Source: an uncultured Paracoccaceae bacterium
GTDB taxonomy: Bacteria > Pseudomonadota > Alphaproteobacteria > Rhodobacterales > Rhodobacteraceae
NCBI GenBank assembly: GCA_947489705.1
Contig: CANLEQ010000024.1
Location: 1 to 49,759, forward strand
Direction of reading: 5' to 3'
DNA: 49,759 nt
The notes below the pieces were generated by a model. The model was given only the letters and a program-made list of their open reading frames with translations, searched no databases and had not been told where the DNA came from. Numbering within the stretch: the stretch's first letter is position 1; every line of letters starts with the position of its first letter. Positions 32,372 to 41,666 of this stretch are shown one piece after another. Both the position numbers and the translations under genes were made by a program.

Positions 32372-33202
32372 ATGAAGACATTGTCCGAGAATGCCAGCTT
32401 CAGCGGGACCCAGGGCGTCTACAGCCACGCCTCCGACGCCACGAATTGCGACATGACCTTCGGTCTCTATCTGCCGCCCGAGGCCAGGTCGGGGCCGGTA
32501 CCGCTCTTGTGGTTCCTGTCGGGCCTCACCTGCACGCACGAGAACGCCATGACCAAGGCGGGCGCGCAGGCGCTGGCCGCCGAGGCCGGGATCGCCGTGG
32601 TCTTTCCCGACACGTCGCCGCGCGGCGAGGGCGTGGCCGACGACGACGATTTCGCCATGGGCCAGGGCGCGGGCTTCTATGTCGACGCGACGGAAGGGCC
32701 CTGGGCGCAGCATTTCAGGATGTGGAGCTATATCGCCGACGACCTTCCGGCCCTGCTGGAGCGCGAATTCCCGATCGACCTCGACCGCCAGTCGATCACC
32801 GGCCATTCGATGGGCGGGCACGGCGCGCTGACCCTCGCCATGGGCCTGCCGGGACGGTTCCGCAGCGTGTCGGCCTTCGCGCCGATGGGCAACACCACCG
32901 ACAGCGACTGGGGCGTGCCGCAGCTCACCGCCTATCTGGGCGAGGACCGCGCCGCGCACCGCAAACACGATGCGAGCCTCCTGATCGAGGAGGCGGGCTT
33001 CGACGGGCCGATGCTGATCGACCAGGGCGCGTCGGACCAGTTCCTCGACAAGCTCAAGCCCGAGGCGCTGGCCGGTGCCATCGCCCGCGCGCGACAGCCC
33101 GCGACCTTCCGGATGCAGAAGGGCTACGATCACAGCTATTTCTTCGTGGCGAGCTTCATTGACGATCACATGGCGCTCCATGCCGACGCGCTCTGGACCT
33201 GA
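32372..33202 (+). CDS. fghA: S-formylglutathione hydrolase
   Basis: 276-residue alpha/beta-hydrolase of the esterase D family that hydrolyses S-formylglutathione to formate and glutathione, the step after FrmA. The nucleophile is S146 in GHSMGGHGALT; FLSGLTCTHENAMTKAG near residue 48 forms the substrate pocket; the catalytic His lies in GYDHSYFF near residue 254. AGGAGG precedes the ATG. Its stop is directly followed by the ATG of the YaiI gene. Confidence 0.95.
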   Translation: MKTLSENASFSGTQGVYSHASDATNCDMTFGLYLPPEARSGPVPLLWFLSGLTCTHENAMTKAGAQALAAEAGIAVVFPDTSPRGEGVADDDDFAMGQGAGFYVDATEGPWAQHFRMWSYIADDLPALLEREFPIDLDRQSITGHSMGGHGALTLAMGLPGRFRSVSAFAPMGNTTDSDWGVPQLTAYLGEDRAAHRKHDASLLIEEAGFDGPMLIDQGASDQFLDKLKPEALAGAIARARQPATFRMQKGYDHSYFFVASFIDDHMALHADALWT

Positions 33203-33664
33203 ATGATCTACGTCGACGCCGATGCCTGCCCCGTGAAGGCCGAGATCGAGGCGGTGGCCACGCGCCACCGCACGATGGCCTACATGGTCTCGAACGGCGG
33301 CCTGCGGCCGTCGCCGAACCCGTTCGTCGAGATGGTGTTCGTGGCCGACGGGCCCGACGTCGCCGACATGTGGATCGCTGACCGCGCCCGAGCCGGCGAC
33401 GTGGTGGTGACGAACGACATCCCGCTTGCCGCGAAATGCGTCGAGGCCGGCGCGCGGGTGCTGCGGCCCGATGGCGAGCCGCTCGACCGGGCCAATGTCG
33501 GCAACGCGCTGGCCACCCGCGACCTCATGACCGATCTGCGCGCGGCCGATCCGTTCCGGCAGGGCGGGGGCAAGCCGTTCTCGAAGGCGGACCGGTCGCG
33601 ATTCTCGAACGCGCTTGAAACCGCGATGCGCGCCGCACAGAAGGAAAAGCCCCATGGCCGTTGA
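33203..33664 (+). CDS. YaiI/YqxD family protein (UPF0178)
   Basis: 153-residue cytosolic protein of UPF0178, which has a PIN-like fold and carries MIYVDADACPVKAEI at the start, DMWIADRARAGDVVVTNDIPLA in the middle and GGGKPFSKADRSRFSNALE at the end. The conserved acidic residues suggest a nuclease, but no activity is established for the family. The ATG follows the fghA stop without any gap and the 3' end overlaps the HAD gene by 11 bp, so the three genes form one operon. Confidence 0.9.
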   Translation: MIYVDADACPVKAEIEAVATRHRTMAYMVSNGGLRPSPNPFVEMVFVADGPDVADMWIADRARAGDVVVTNDIPLAAKCVEAGARVLRPDGEPLDRANVGNALATRDLMTDLRAADPFRQGGGKPFSKADRSRFSNALETAMRAAQKEKPHGR

Positions 33665-34277
33665 CGCCGTCATCTTCGATATCGGGAACGTCCTGATCGA
33701 ATGGCAACCCGAACGCTTCTACGATGCCGAGATCGGCGAGGCACGCAGGCGCGAGATGTTCGCCGCGATCGACCTGCACGCGATGAACGACCGCGTCGAT
33801 GGCGGCGAATCGTTCCGCGACGTGATCTACGAGGCCGCGGACGCCCATCCCGAATGGGGCGACGAGATCCGCATGTGGCACGATCGCTGGATCGAGATGG
33901 CGACGCCCGCGATCGCGGAATCGGTCCTGCTGCTCCGCGCACTCAGGTCCAAGGGAATCCCGGTCTGGTGCCTGACGAATTTCGGGATCGATTCCTTCGC
34001 CTTCGCCAGGACGCAGTACGATTTCCTCGACGAATTCGACAGGCATTTCGTCTCGGGCCACATGGGCGTCATCAAGCCGGACGAGCGCATCTTCCGCATG
34101 GTCGAAGAGGAAAGCCCGTTCCCGCCCGAGCGACTGCTCTTCACCGACGACCGGCTCGACAACATCGAGGCGGCCCGCAAGCGCGGCTGGCAGGTGCATC
34201 ATTTCGACGGGTTCCACGGCTGGGCCACGCGGCTGGTCGACGAAGGCCTTCTGAGTGAGGCCGAGGCGCGCGGATAA
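33654..34277 (+). CDS. HAD family hydrolase
   Basis: 207-residue cytosolic HAD subfamily IA phosphatase-like protein. Motif I is VIFDIGNVLIEW (nucleophile D near residue 9), motif II is WCLTNFG, the lysine region is HMGVIKPDERIF, and the metal motif is LFTDDRLDN. It most resembles YihX-like sugar phosphate phosphatases, but the substrate is not certain. AAGGAAAAG at the YaiI end serves as its ribosome binding site, with an 11-bp overlap. A GC-rich inverted repeat at 34283-34310 follows. Confidence 0.88.
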   Translation: MAVDAVIFDIGNVLIEWQPERFYDAEIGEARRREMFAAIDLHAMNDRVDGGESFRDVIYEAADAHPEWGDEIRMWHDRWIEMATPAIAESVLLLRALRSKGIPVWCLTNFGIDSFAFARTQYDFLDEFDRHFVSGHMGVIKPDERIFRMVEEESPFPPERLLFTDDRLDNIEAARKRGWQVHHFDGFHGWATRLVDEGLLSEAEARG

Positions 34278-34282
34278 AGGCA

Positions 34283-34310
34283 GCCGGCCGGGAAGCGTCG
34301 GCACGCCGGC
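34283..34310 (+). terminator. GC hairpin after the HAD gene
   Basis: CGGCCGG (34283-34289) and CCGGCCG (34304-34310) can form a 7-bp stem with a 14-base loop six bases past the HAD stop. No T-run follows, so it is a weak candidate for a terminator or 3'-end stabilising stem. It abuts the long palindrome at 34310. Confidence 0.3.
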
Positions 34311-34335
34311 CGAAATGTTTCGCGCGCGAAACATT
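34310..34335. promoter_or_regulatory. perfect 26-bp palindrome, candidate operator
   Basis: GAAATGTTTCGCG (34310-34322) is followed with no gap by its exact reverse complement (34323-34335). A palindrome with no central spacer is a poor RNA hairpin but an excellent site for a dimeric DNA-binding protein. It lies about 150 bp upstream of the SDR pair. The inner arms fit TGT-N12-ACA, a loose pattern shared by several regulators, so no protein is assigned. Confidence 0.6.
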
Positions 34336-34447
34336 TCCGCGGCTGCGCGGCCGTCCACGAAGGCGGCGCGGTGCATCTCGACCCGATGCGCGCGCGCCGG
34401 GGTCCGGATCGCTTGACCCAAGGTCGGAACAGCCGTCGGGGGCGTGT

Positions 34448-34468
34448 GTTGTCGCGGTGATCGACAAC
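34448..34468. promoter_or_regulatory. inverted repeat just upstream of the first SDR gene
   Basis: GTTGTCG (34448-34454) and CGACAAC (34462-34468) form a perfect 7-bp inverted repeat with a 7-base centre. It ends 13 bases before the ATG at 34482 and overlaps the presumed leader and ribosome binding site (ACGAGGA). It may be an operator or an RNA stem that controls translation of the SDR gene. Confidence 0.45.
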
Positions 34469-34481
34469 GAGGACGCTTTTG

Positions 34482-35276
34482 ATGGACCTGAAAATTAACG
34501 GCAAGAACGCACTGGTAACCGGCGGGAGCGGTGGGCTCGCCCTTGCGGCGGCGCGCGATCTGGCAGAGGCGGGGGTGCATCTGACGCTCACCGATCTCGG
34601 GGCGGACGATCTGTCGCAGGCCGCACAGACCTTCGACGGGCCGGTCGACACGATCACCGCCGATATCACGAATGTCGACGATATCGAGAAGCTGCGACAG
34701 CACATGGAAACGCGCGGCGGCATCGACATCCTCGTTCACGCGGCGGGCGTCACGGGCGAGAAGGGCGATCCGCTCGAGATGACGGACAAGGAATACCACC
34801 GCGTCTGGGAGACCAATTTCCTGAGCGCGGTGCGCCTGACGCGGGCGATGGTGCCGCAGATGGCCGCCAAGGGGTGGGGTCGCGTCGTCTGCGTCACATC
34901 CGAGAACGCGGTCCAGCCCTACGAGGACGAGGCGGTCTACAACACCTCGAAGGCCGCGCTCCTGAACTTCACCAAGGGCCTCGCGCAGGTCTATGCACCC
35001 CGGGGCGTTCTGGTGAACACCGTCGCCCCGGCCTTCATCGAGACGCCGATGACCGACGGCATGATGAAGATGCGCGCCGAGAAGCTCGGCGTCGACAAGC
35101 AGGAGGCGATCGAGAGCTTCCTCAAGGAAGAGCGCCCGTTTCTCAAGATCGGCCGCCGCGGCCAGCCCGAAGAGGTCGCGGCAATCATCGCCCTGCTCTG
35201 CTCGGAGCGGGCGAGCTTCACGACCGGATCCGCCTATCGCGTCGATGGCGGCGCGGTCGGCTCAATGAACACCTGA
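34482..35276 (+). CDS. SDR family oxidoreductase
   Basis: 264-residue short-chain dehydrogenase. The cofactor loop is TGGSGGLALAAARDLAEAG (residues 12-30); its last motif position is Ala instead of the usual Gly. The catalytic Ser is near TSENA, and Tyr/Lys are in VYNTSKAALLNF. Substrate unknown. GAGGA precedes the ATG. It is 11 bp before a second SDR gene, so they form an operon, with strong inverted repeats upstream at 34310-34335 and 34448-34468. Confidence 0.9.
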   Translation: MDLKINGKNALVTGGSGGLALAAARDLAEAGVHLTLTDLGADDLSQAAQTFDGPVDTITADITNVDDIEKLRQHMETRGGIDILVHAAGVTGEKGDPLEMTDKEYHRVWETNFLSAVRLTRAMVPQMAAKGWGRVVCVTSENAVQPYEDEAVYNTSKAALLNFTKGLAQVYAPRGVLVNTVAPAFIETPMTDGMMKMRAEKLGVDKQEAIESFLKEERPFLKIGRRGQPEEVAAIIALLCSERASFTTGSAYRVDGGAVGSMNT

Positions 35277-35287
35277 GGAGACAAACC

Positions 35288-36145
35288 ATGACTGAAGACA
35301 TCAAGATCCCTGGACAGCACCAGGACAGCATGCCGGCGGACGAACACAAGATGGACCCGGCGCCCGATTACACGCCCAAGCATCCCGGCACCGGCAAGCT
35401 CGACGGCAAGGTCGCACTGATCACCGGCGGCGACAGCGGCATCGGCCGCGCCGTGGCCGCACTTTTCGCGCGCGAAGGGGCGAAGGTCGCCATCGCCTAT
35501 CTCGACGAGACCGAGGATGCGAACGAGACCAAGCGCATCGTCGAGGAAGAGGAGGGCAGCAAGGCGCTCCTGATCGAGGGAGACCTGCGCGAGAAGGCAC
35601 ATTGCGAGGCGGCGGTGCAAAAGACGCTCGACGCCTTCGGGCAGCTCGACATTCTCGTCAACAACGCGGCGCAGCAATATATCGACGAGGATTTCGCGAC
35701 GATCAGCGAAGAGACGCTGCGCACGATGATCGATTCGAACATCATGTCGTATTTCTTCTGCACGCAGGCCGCGCTGCCGCACCTGAAGGAAGGCGCCGCG
35801 ATCGTGAACACGACCTCGGTCAACGCGTTCAAGGGCAACGACACGCTGATCACCTATTCGACCACGCGCGGCGCGTCGCTCGCCTTCACGCGGTCGATGG
35901 CGTCGAACCTGGCCGAGCGCGGCATCCGCGTGAACGCCGTGGCGCCGGGGCCGGTCTGGACCCCGTTCATCCCGGGCTCGATGCCCGACGAGATGGTCGA
36001 GGATTTCGGCTCGGGCACGCCGATGGGGCGCGCGGGCCAGCCCTGGGAGGTCGCGACCGCGTTCCTGTTCCTGGCCTCGAGCGACGGCAACTACTTCACC
36101 GGTCAGACGCTGCACCCGAACGGCGGCAAGATCGTCGGCGCCTGA
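35288..36145 (+). CDS. SDR family oxidoreductase with Arg in the YxxxK motif
   Basis: 285-residue short-chain dehydrogenase of the YghA/GSP39-like group. These have an N-terminal extension (GQHQDSMPADEHKMDPAPDY here) before the Rossmann core TGGDSGIGRAVAA. Motifs NNAAQQY and S177 in TTSVNAF are normal. The catalytic motif reads YSTTRG: Tyr 190 is present, but the lysine four residues later is Arg 194. That change would be expected to weaken classical SDR catalysis. Relatives are linked to stress and sugar-alcohol oxidation. GAGGAGACAAACC precedes the ATG. Confidence 0.88.
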   Translation: MTEDIKIPGQHQDSMPADEHKMDPAPDYTPKHPGTGKLDGKVALITGGDSGIGRAVAALFAREGAKVAIAYLDETEDANETKRIVEEEEGSKALLIEGDLREKAHCEAAVQKTLDAFGQLDILVNNAAQQYIDEDFATISEETLRTMIDSNIMSYFFCTQAALPHLKEGAAIVNTTSVNAFKGNDTLITYSTTRGASLAFTRSMASNLAERGIRVNAVAPGPVWTPFIPGSMPDEMVEDFGSGTPMGRAGQPWEVATAFLFLASSDGNYFTGQTLHPNGGKIVGA

Positions 36146-36178
36146 GCCGGCAACGCCCTGGCGCGGGCATCCCCGCGC

Positions 36179-37201
36179 CTAGCGGCGGCCCATCATCGCA
36201 AGCCGGATGAAGGCGCGTTCGAGCACCGCCGTATCGGGCGCCCGCGCCGAGGACCGCAGCGACAGATCGGTGTCGGTCAGCAGCCGCAGGGCCTGTTCGA
36301 GGCGTAGAACGCCCCAGTCCTGCGCCTGCCGCAGGATGGCGTCGCGCCGGGGCCCGTAGACCGGCGGACGCAGCTTGCCGACGCCCGATCCCGCACCGCC
36401 GGGATCGGCGGCGGCAGTCAGGAGCGTCCGGAAATGCCGCTGCGCCGCGATGCACAGGCCCACGGGCTGCGCGCCCTGCGCCCAGAGACTGCGCATGACG
36501 GGGCCGATCCTGTCGGGCTGGCCATCGGCCACGATCGCCACGATCTCGTCCATGTCGGCCTCGGTCGAGGCGGGGGCGCAGGCGCGCAGATCGGCCTCCG
36601 ACAGGGGCGTGGCGTCGCCGGTCTTGTAGAGCGCGATCTTCTCCAGAAGCTGCCGGAAATCGCCGGGATCGAGCTGCGCTGCATGGGTCTGGAGCGCTGC
36701 TTCGGCATCGCGGTCGATCGCATCGAGTCCCGAGCGGCGCAGCGCCTCGCGCATCTCGGCCATGCCCATCGGTTCGTCGTAGATGGCGATAGAGGCGGCC
36801 TGGGCGTGTTTCTCGAACCCCTTGCGCAGCGGCGAGGCGGGTTTGAGGCCCCGGCAGATCACCACCATATGGGCATCGCCCGGACGCCAATCCTCCAGCG
36901 CGGCGAGAATCGGCTTGGCATGGGTGTTGGTCGCGTCCTCCAGCAGGACGGCGCGGGGGCCCGGAAAGAAGCCCTGTGCGCGCAATGCGTCCGACAGCGC
37001 GCTTTTCTCGGCGGCGAGATCGCCCGCCGGGATGCGTTCGAGCCGCATCTCCTCGTCGCCCTTCGGGCCGATCAGGTTGGCGACGAGCTCCTGCCGCTTG
37101 AGGGCGACGCGCATCCCGTCCTCGCCGTAAATGAGCGTGCCGGGACGGTTCTCGGGCGGCCTGGCGATCCAGGCATTGGCGTCGGATTTCGAGAGCTTCA
37201 A
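36179..37201 (-). CDS. holA: DNA polymerase III subunit delta
   Basis: 340-residue clamp-loader subunit that opens the beta sliding clamp. Family regions are the N-terminal LIYGEDGMRVALKRQEL (about residues 23-39), LLEDATNTHAKPILAAL and the C-terminal helical collar ending in AFIRLAMMGRR. The start codon is TTG at 37201, which overlaps the lptE stop as TTGA, like the TTG start of the exchanger gene. It is the last gene of the leuS-lptE-holA operon. Confidence 0.93.
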   Translation of the reverse strand: MKLSKSDANAWIARPPENRPGTLIYGEDGMRVALKRQELVANLIGPKGDEEMRLERIPAGDLAAEKSALSDALRAQGFFPGPRAVLLEDATNTHAKPILAALEDWRPGDAHMVVICRGLKPASPLRKGFEKHAQAASIAIYDEPMGMAEMREALRRSGLDAIDRDAEAALQTHAAQLDPGDFRQLLEKIALYKTGDATPLSEADLRACAPASTEADMDEIVAIVADGQPDRIGPVMRSLWAQGAQPVGLCIAAQRHFRTLLTAAADPGGAGSGVGKLRPPVYGPRRDAILRQAQDWGVLRLEQALRLLTDTDLSLRSSARAPDTAVLERAFIRLAMMGRR

Positions 37202-37734
37202 CTGTCCCCCCGCCAGTCGGGGGCGGTGGCCAGCAGCTCGGCCGTGAGCTGGTCGGCGAGGATCACCATCAGGCGCGCCAGCGCATCCTCCTTGGCGGCC
37301 TGAACGGTCACGGAATTGCCGGCGACGGTGTTGCGCGCGGCACTGAAGACCGGGGCGGAATAGGAGGTGAAGTTCTGCACGCGCCCGCGTTTCGCGACCG
37401 CGCCCGTCGCCGCCTCGCTCAGGCGGTAGTCGAGCGTCCCGCGCAGCCGGATGCGGGTCGTCTCCTGCCCGGTGGTGATGCCGAGCCCGGTCTCGTCGAG
37501 GTCGATATCAGCCGTCAGCTCGTAGGCGGGCATGCCGCCCGTGCGGCCCAGCCGCTCTTCGAGCCGTTCCACAAGCAGGTATCCCGCGACGTCGCGCGGC
37601 GTCGCGATCGCGATGTCGCCATAGAGCCCGCGCGCGGCACCGCCGGGGCCGTAGACCGGCGTGAACCCGCAGGCCGCGACGGCGAGCGCGGCCGCCAGAA
37701 GGCCCCTGCGGCCCAGGCGGTCAGACCACGACAT
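37198..37734 (-). CDS. lptE: LPS assembly lipoprotein LptE
   Basis: 178-residue outer-membrane lipoprotein that works with LptD to insert lipopolysaccharide. A twin-arginine-like charged start ([20 protein letters not shown]) ends in a lipobox cysteine (residue 22). The mature part has the LptE signatures [16 protein letters not shown] and [20 protein letters not shown] and a C-terminal helix. Its start lies inside the leuS end (14-bp overlap), and its stop overlaps holA. This order is common in alphaproteobacteria. Confidence 0.93.
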   Translation of the reverse strand: MSWSDRLGRRGLLAAALAVAACGFTPVYGPGGAARGLYGDIAIATPRDVAGYLLVERLEERLGRTGGMPAYELTADIDLDETGLGITTGQETTRIRLRGTLDYRLSEAATGAVAKRGRVQNFTSYSAPVFSAARNTVAGNSVTVQAAKEDALARLMVILADQLTAELLATAPDWRGDS

Positions 37735-40279
37735 TGACGATCCGGCCCGGCACCACGATCACCTTCTTCGGGCTGCCGCCGTCGAGCGCCTTCTGCACGG
37801 CCTGGCTTGCCAGCGCGCGGGCCTCGACCTCGTCCTTGGGCAGGTCCTTGGGGACGGTGATCTCGTCGCGCCGCTTGCCGTTGATCTGGATCGGCAGCGT
37901 GACCTCGTCCTCGACCAGCATGGCGGGATCGGCCACGGGCCAGCGGGCATCGGCGATCAGGCCCTCTCCGCCCAGAAGATGCCAGATCTCCTCGCTGAGA
38001 TGCGGGGTCATGGGCGACATGAGCTGCGCCATCACGCGGGCGGCCTCGACCTGCGCGCGCCGGCCGGCCCTGGATTTCGACAGCGCGCTGGCAAAGGCAT
38101 AGAGCCGCGCGACCGAGGTGTTGAAGCCGAAGCTCTCGATCCCCATCGTCACGTCGTGGATCGCCTTGTGCATCTCGCGCAGGAGTTCCTCGTCGCCCTT
38201 TCCCGTCTCGGGCGCCTCGCGGGCGGCCTCGGCGATGCGCCAGACGCGGGCGAGGTGCTTCGAGGCGGCCTCGGCGCCGGCGGCGGTCCATTCCACGTCA
38301 CGCTCGGGCGGGCTGTCGCTGAGGACGAACCAGCGGGCGGTATCGGCCCCGTAGAGGTCGATGATCTCGAGCGGATCGACCACGTTCTTCTTGGATTTCG
38401 ACATCTTGGCCGAGGGGATCACCGTGACGGGGCGCCCGTCGGCCTTGAGCGTGGCCACGCCGTCGCGGATCTCGACATCCTGCGGCAGGTGATATTCCGT
38501 CCGTCCGTCGGGTGCCGCGGTCTGATAGATCTCGTGCGTGACCATGCCTTGGGTGAAGAGCGCGTCGAAGGGCTCGATCGCCGTCTCGGGCAGATGGCCG
38601 CAGGCCTGCATCGCGCGGGCGAAGAACCGGGCATAGAGCAGGTGCAGGATCGCATGCTCCACCCCGCCGATATACTGGTCCACGTTCATCCAGTAGGCGG
38701 CTTCGGCCGCATCGGTCGGGCCTTGGGCGGCCGGAGAGGTGAACCGCGCGTAGTACCACGACGAATCGACGAAGGTGTCCATCGTGTCGGTCTCGCGCTT
38801 CGCCGCCGCGCCGCAGGCGGGGCACGGCACGTCACGCCAGGTTGGATGGCGGTCGAGCGGGTTGCCGGGAATGTCGAAATTCACGTCCTCGGGCAGCCTG
38901 ACGGGCAGGTTCTCCTTCTTCTCGGGCACCACGCCGCAGGCGTCGCAATGGACGACCGGGATCGGACAGCCCCAGTAACGCTGCCGCGACAGGCCCCAGT
39001 CGCGCAGGCGATACTGCGTGCGCGCCTCGCCCCAGCCCTTTTCTTCGAAGAGCGCGAGGGTGGTGTCCATCGCCTGCTGGCAGGTCTGGACAATTCCCGC
39101 GTCGCCGAACCAGCAGACGTAGCGCACCGTCTCGGTCTTGGGCGGCACGAAGGCGCGGTCGGGCGCGCGGGCGGGGCCCTCCACCGGTTCGAACACGTCG
39201 ATGACGGGCAGGTCGTATTTGCGCGCGAAATCGAGATCGCGCTGGTCATGCGCGGGACAGCCGATCACCGCGCCGGTGCCGTAATCCATCAGCACGAAGT
39301 TCGCGATGTAGAGCGGCAGCTCCCAATCCGGATCGGCGGGGTGGAGCGCCTTGAGGCCGGTGTCGAAGCCCAGCTTCTCGGCCGTCTCCAGCGCCTCCTC
39401 CGACGTGCCGCCACGGCGGCATTCCTCGCAGAAGGCCGCGATCTCGGGGTTCTCGGCGGCAAGCTTGCGAGCCAGCGGATGCTCGGGGGCGATGGCGGCG
39501 AAGGTGGGGCCGCGCATCGTGTCGGGGCGCGTGGTATAGACCGGCAGGTCGTCGAATCCCTCGGGCGCGCCCTTGAGCCCGAAGCGGAACTGGAGACCGC
39601 GCGACCGTCCGATCCAGTTGGCCTGCATCGTCTTGACCTTGTCGGGCCAGTTGTCGAGCCGGTCGAGCGCGGAAAGCAGCTCTTCGGAATAGTCGGAAAT
39701 CTTGAAGAACCACTGCGTGAGCTCGCGCCGCTCCACCAGCGCGCCCGAGCGCCAGCCGCGCCCGTCCTCGACCTGTTCGTTGGCCAGCACGGTCATGTCC
39801 ACGGGGTCCCAGTTCACCACCGCGTTCTTGCGATAGACGAGGCCCTTCTCGAGGAAGTCGATGAACATCGCCTGCTGCTGGCCGTAATAGTCGGGATCGC
39901 AGGTAGCGAATTCCCGGCTCCAGTCGAGCGAGAGGCCGAGCCGTGCGAATTGCGACTTCATCGCCGCGATGTTGCCGTAGGTCCACTCGCCGGGATGCAC
40001 GTGGCGTTCCTGGGCCGCATTCTCGGCCGGAAGCCCGAACGCGTCCCAGCCCATCGGGTGCAGCACCGCATGGCCGGTCGCAAGCTTGTAGCGCGCGATC
40101 ACGTCGCCCATGGAATAGTTGCGCACATGCCCGATATGCAGCGCGCCCGAGGGATAGGGAAACATCTCGAGCACGTAGTATTTCGGCTTGTCGTCGTTGC
40201 GGCGGGCGACGAACGTGCCGGCACGCGCCCAGGCGTCCTGCCAGAAGGGTTCGGATTTCGATGCGTCGTAACGGGGCAT
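37721..40279 (-). CDS. leuS: leucyl-tRNA synthetase
   Basis: 852-residue class Ia aminoacyl-tRNA synthetase that charges tRNA-Leu. The HIGH-type motif is [15 protein letters not shown] (residues 41-55), the editing domain lies in the middle ([12 protein letters not shown] and related segments), and the KMSKS motif is near residue 620. The C-terminal anticodon-binding part is complete. It heads the leuS-lptE-holA operon and is divergent from the glycosyltransferase gene. Confidence 0.97.
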   Translation of the reverse strand: MPRYDASKSEPFWQDAWARAGTFVARRNDDKPKYYVLEMFPYPSGALHIGHVRNYSMGDVIARYKLATGHAVLHPMGWDAFGLPAENAAQERHVHPGEWTYGNIAAMKSQFARLGLSLDWSREFATCDPDYYGQQQAMFIDFLEKGLVYRKNAVVNWDPVDMTVLANEQVEDGRGWRSGALVERRELTQWFFKISDYSEELLSALDRLDNWPDKVKTMQANWIGRSRGLQFRFGLKGAPEGFDDLPVYTTRPDTMRGPTFAAIAPEHPLARKLAAENPEIAAFCEECRRGGTSEEALETAEKLGFDTGLKALHPADPDWELPLYIANFVLMDYGTGAVIGCPAHDQRDLDFARKYDLPVIDVFEPVEGPARAPDRAFVPPKTETVRYVCWFGDAGIVQTCQQAMDTTLALFEEKGWGEARTQYRLRDWGLSRQRYWGCPIPVVHCDACGVVPEKKENLPVRLPEDVNFDIPGNPLDRHPTWRDVPCPACGAAAKRETDTMDTFVDSSWYYARFTSPAAQGPTDAAEAAYWMNVDQYIGGVEHAILHLLYARFFARAMQACGHLPETAIEPFDALFTQGMVTHEIYQTAAPDGRTEYHLPQDVEIRDGVATLKADGRPVTVIPSAKMSKSKKNVVDPLEIIDLYGADTARWFVLSDSPPERDVEWTAAGAEAASKHLARVWRIAEAAREAPETGKGDEELLREMHKAIHDVTMGIESFGFNTSVARLYAFASALSKSRAGRRAQVEAARVMAQLMSPMTPHLSEEIWHLLGGEGLIADARWPVADPAMLVEDEVTLPIQINGKRRDEITVPKDLPKDEVEARALASQAVQKALDGGSPKKVIVVPGRIVNVVV

Positions 40280-40427
40280 GGCGGGCTTTCGGGGTCAGCT
40301 GGATTTGCCCCCGTGTGATATGCAGGCGCGCCGGACGGGTCCAGCGCCAAGCGCGGGGAACGCGCCTTATATCGGACGCAATTTCCGGTATGGAGGGGCG
40401 CGAGGCCGGATCTTTCCCGAGGTTGCG

Positions 40428-41666
40428 ATGATTTTCCTGTTCCTGCACCAGAATTTTCCGGGCCAGTTCGCCCATCTGGCCCCGGCCCTGGCACAGAAGG
40501 GCCACCGGGTCCTGGCGCTGAGTTCGCGGTTCGGGACGGCCCGGACATGGCGCGGGGTGCGCATCGTGCCCTATCCCTACGAGGCGCCGGCCGACCAGCG
40601 CCTGCATCCGTGGCTTTCCACCATGAACCGGGCGGTCGACCGCGGGGCGGTCGTGCACCGCGCCTGTCTGGAACTGCGCGCGCGCGGCTTCGTGCCCGAC
40701 GCGATCGTCGCCCATTCGGGATGGGGCGAGGCGCTGTTCCTGCGCGACATCTGGCCCGAGGCGCGAATCGGTGTCTTTTCGGAATTCTTCTATGCCGCCG
40801 AAGGCGCGGACATGGATTTCGATCCGGAGTTCCGGGTGCAAAGCGAGTTGGGGCGGGCCCACCGGGTGGCGATGAAGAACCTCGCGCTGCGGCTCCAGCT
40901 CGAAGCGGCGGATGCCGGGATCAGCCCCACGCACTGGCAGGCCGACGCCCATCCTCCGGAGCTGCGCGAAAAGATCAGCGTCATCCATGACGGGATCGAC
41001 ACCGATGCCCTCGGACCCGATCCCGAGGCGCGCCTGACAATCGAAGGCGTCGGAAGCTGGAGCCGCGAGGACGAGATCGTCACCTTCGTCAATCGCAACC
41101 TCGAACCCTATCGCGGCTTCCATGTCTTCATGCGCGCGCTGCCCGAGCTGCTGCGGCGCAGGCCGCACGCGCAGATCCTCGTCGTGGGCGATGACGGGGT
41201 GAGCTATGGCGCGAAACCCCAAGGCGGCGGCACCTGGCGCGAGGTGCTGACCTCCGAGATCCGCGCGGAGATTCCCGACGCCGACTGGGCGCGGGTGCAT
41301 TTCCTAGGCCGATTGCCGCGCGAGGATTTCACCCGGGCGCTGCAAATTGCGCGGGTGCATCTCTACCTGACCTATCCCTTCGTGCTGAGCTGGTCGCTGC
41401 TCGAGGCGATGGCCTGCGAGGTGCCGGTCGTGGCGAGCGATACCGCCCCCGTGCGCGAGGTCCTGACGCATGGCGAGACGGGGATGCTGGTCGATTTCTT
41501 CGACGGCGCGGCGCTGGTGGATCGTGCATGCGACCTGCTCGACGATGCCGAGGCGCGGCAGAGGCTGGGCCAAGCCGCGCGTCGGCACGTGATCGAACGC
41601 TACGACCTCGCGCGGGTCTGCCTTCCCGCGCAGTTCGACTGGATCCGCCGGCTCGCCGGGTCCTAG
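40428..41666 (+). CDS. GT4-type glycosyltransferase
   Basis: 412-residue GT-B fold glycosyltransferase. It opens with MIFLFLHQNFPGQFAHLAPA, characteristic of the GT4 group related to PF12000, and its C-terminal domain contains TYPFVLSWSLLEAMACEVPVV. The donor-site second Glu is present in LLEAMA; the first position of the classical EX7E motif is not Glu, as usual for this subgroup. Donor and acceptor are unknown. It lies on the opposite strand between leuS and DUF3576, so it interrupts a unit usually compact in alphaproteobacteria (inference). Its stop overlaps DUF3576. Confidence 0.9.
   Translation: MIFLFLHQNFPGQFAHLAPALAQKGHRVLALSSRFGTARTWRGVRIVPYPYEAPADQRLHPWLSTMNRAVDRGAVVHRACLELRARGFVPDAIVAHSGWGEALFLRDIWPEARIGVFSEFFYAAEGADMDFDPEFRVQSELGRAHRVAMKNLALRLQLEAADAGISPTHWQADAHPPELREKISVIHDGIDTDALGPDPEARLTIEGVGSWSREDEIVTFVNRNLEPYRGFHVFMRALPELLRRRPHAQILVVGDDGVSYGAKPQGGGTWREVLTSEIRAEIPDADWARVHFLGRLPREDFTRALQIARVHLYLTYPFVLSWSLLEAMACEVPVVASDTAPVREVLTHGETGMLVDFFDGAALVDRACDLLDDAEARQRLGQAARRHVIERYDLARVCLPAQFDWIRRLAGS

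Noticed and set aside
37661-40318. 885-codon plus-strand frame opposite leuS
   Set aside because: Mirror frame of leuS; the leuS motifs are complete and this frame shows none.
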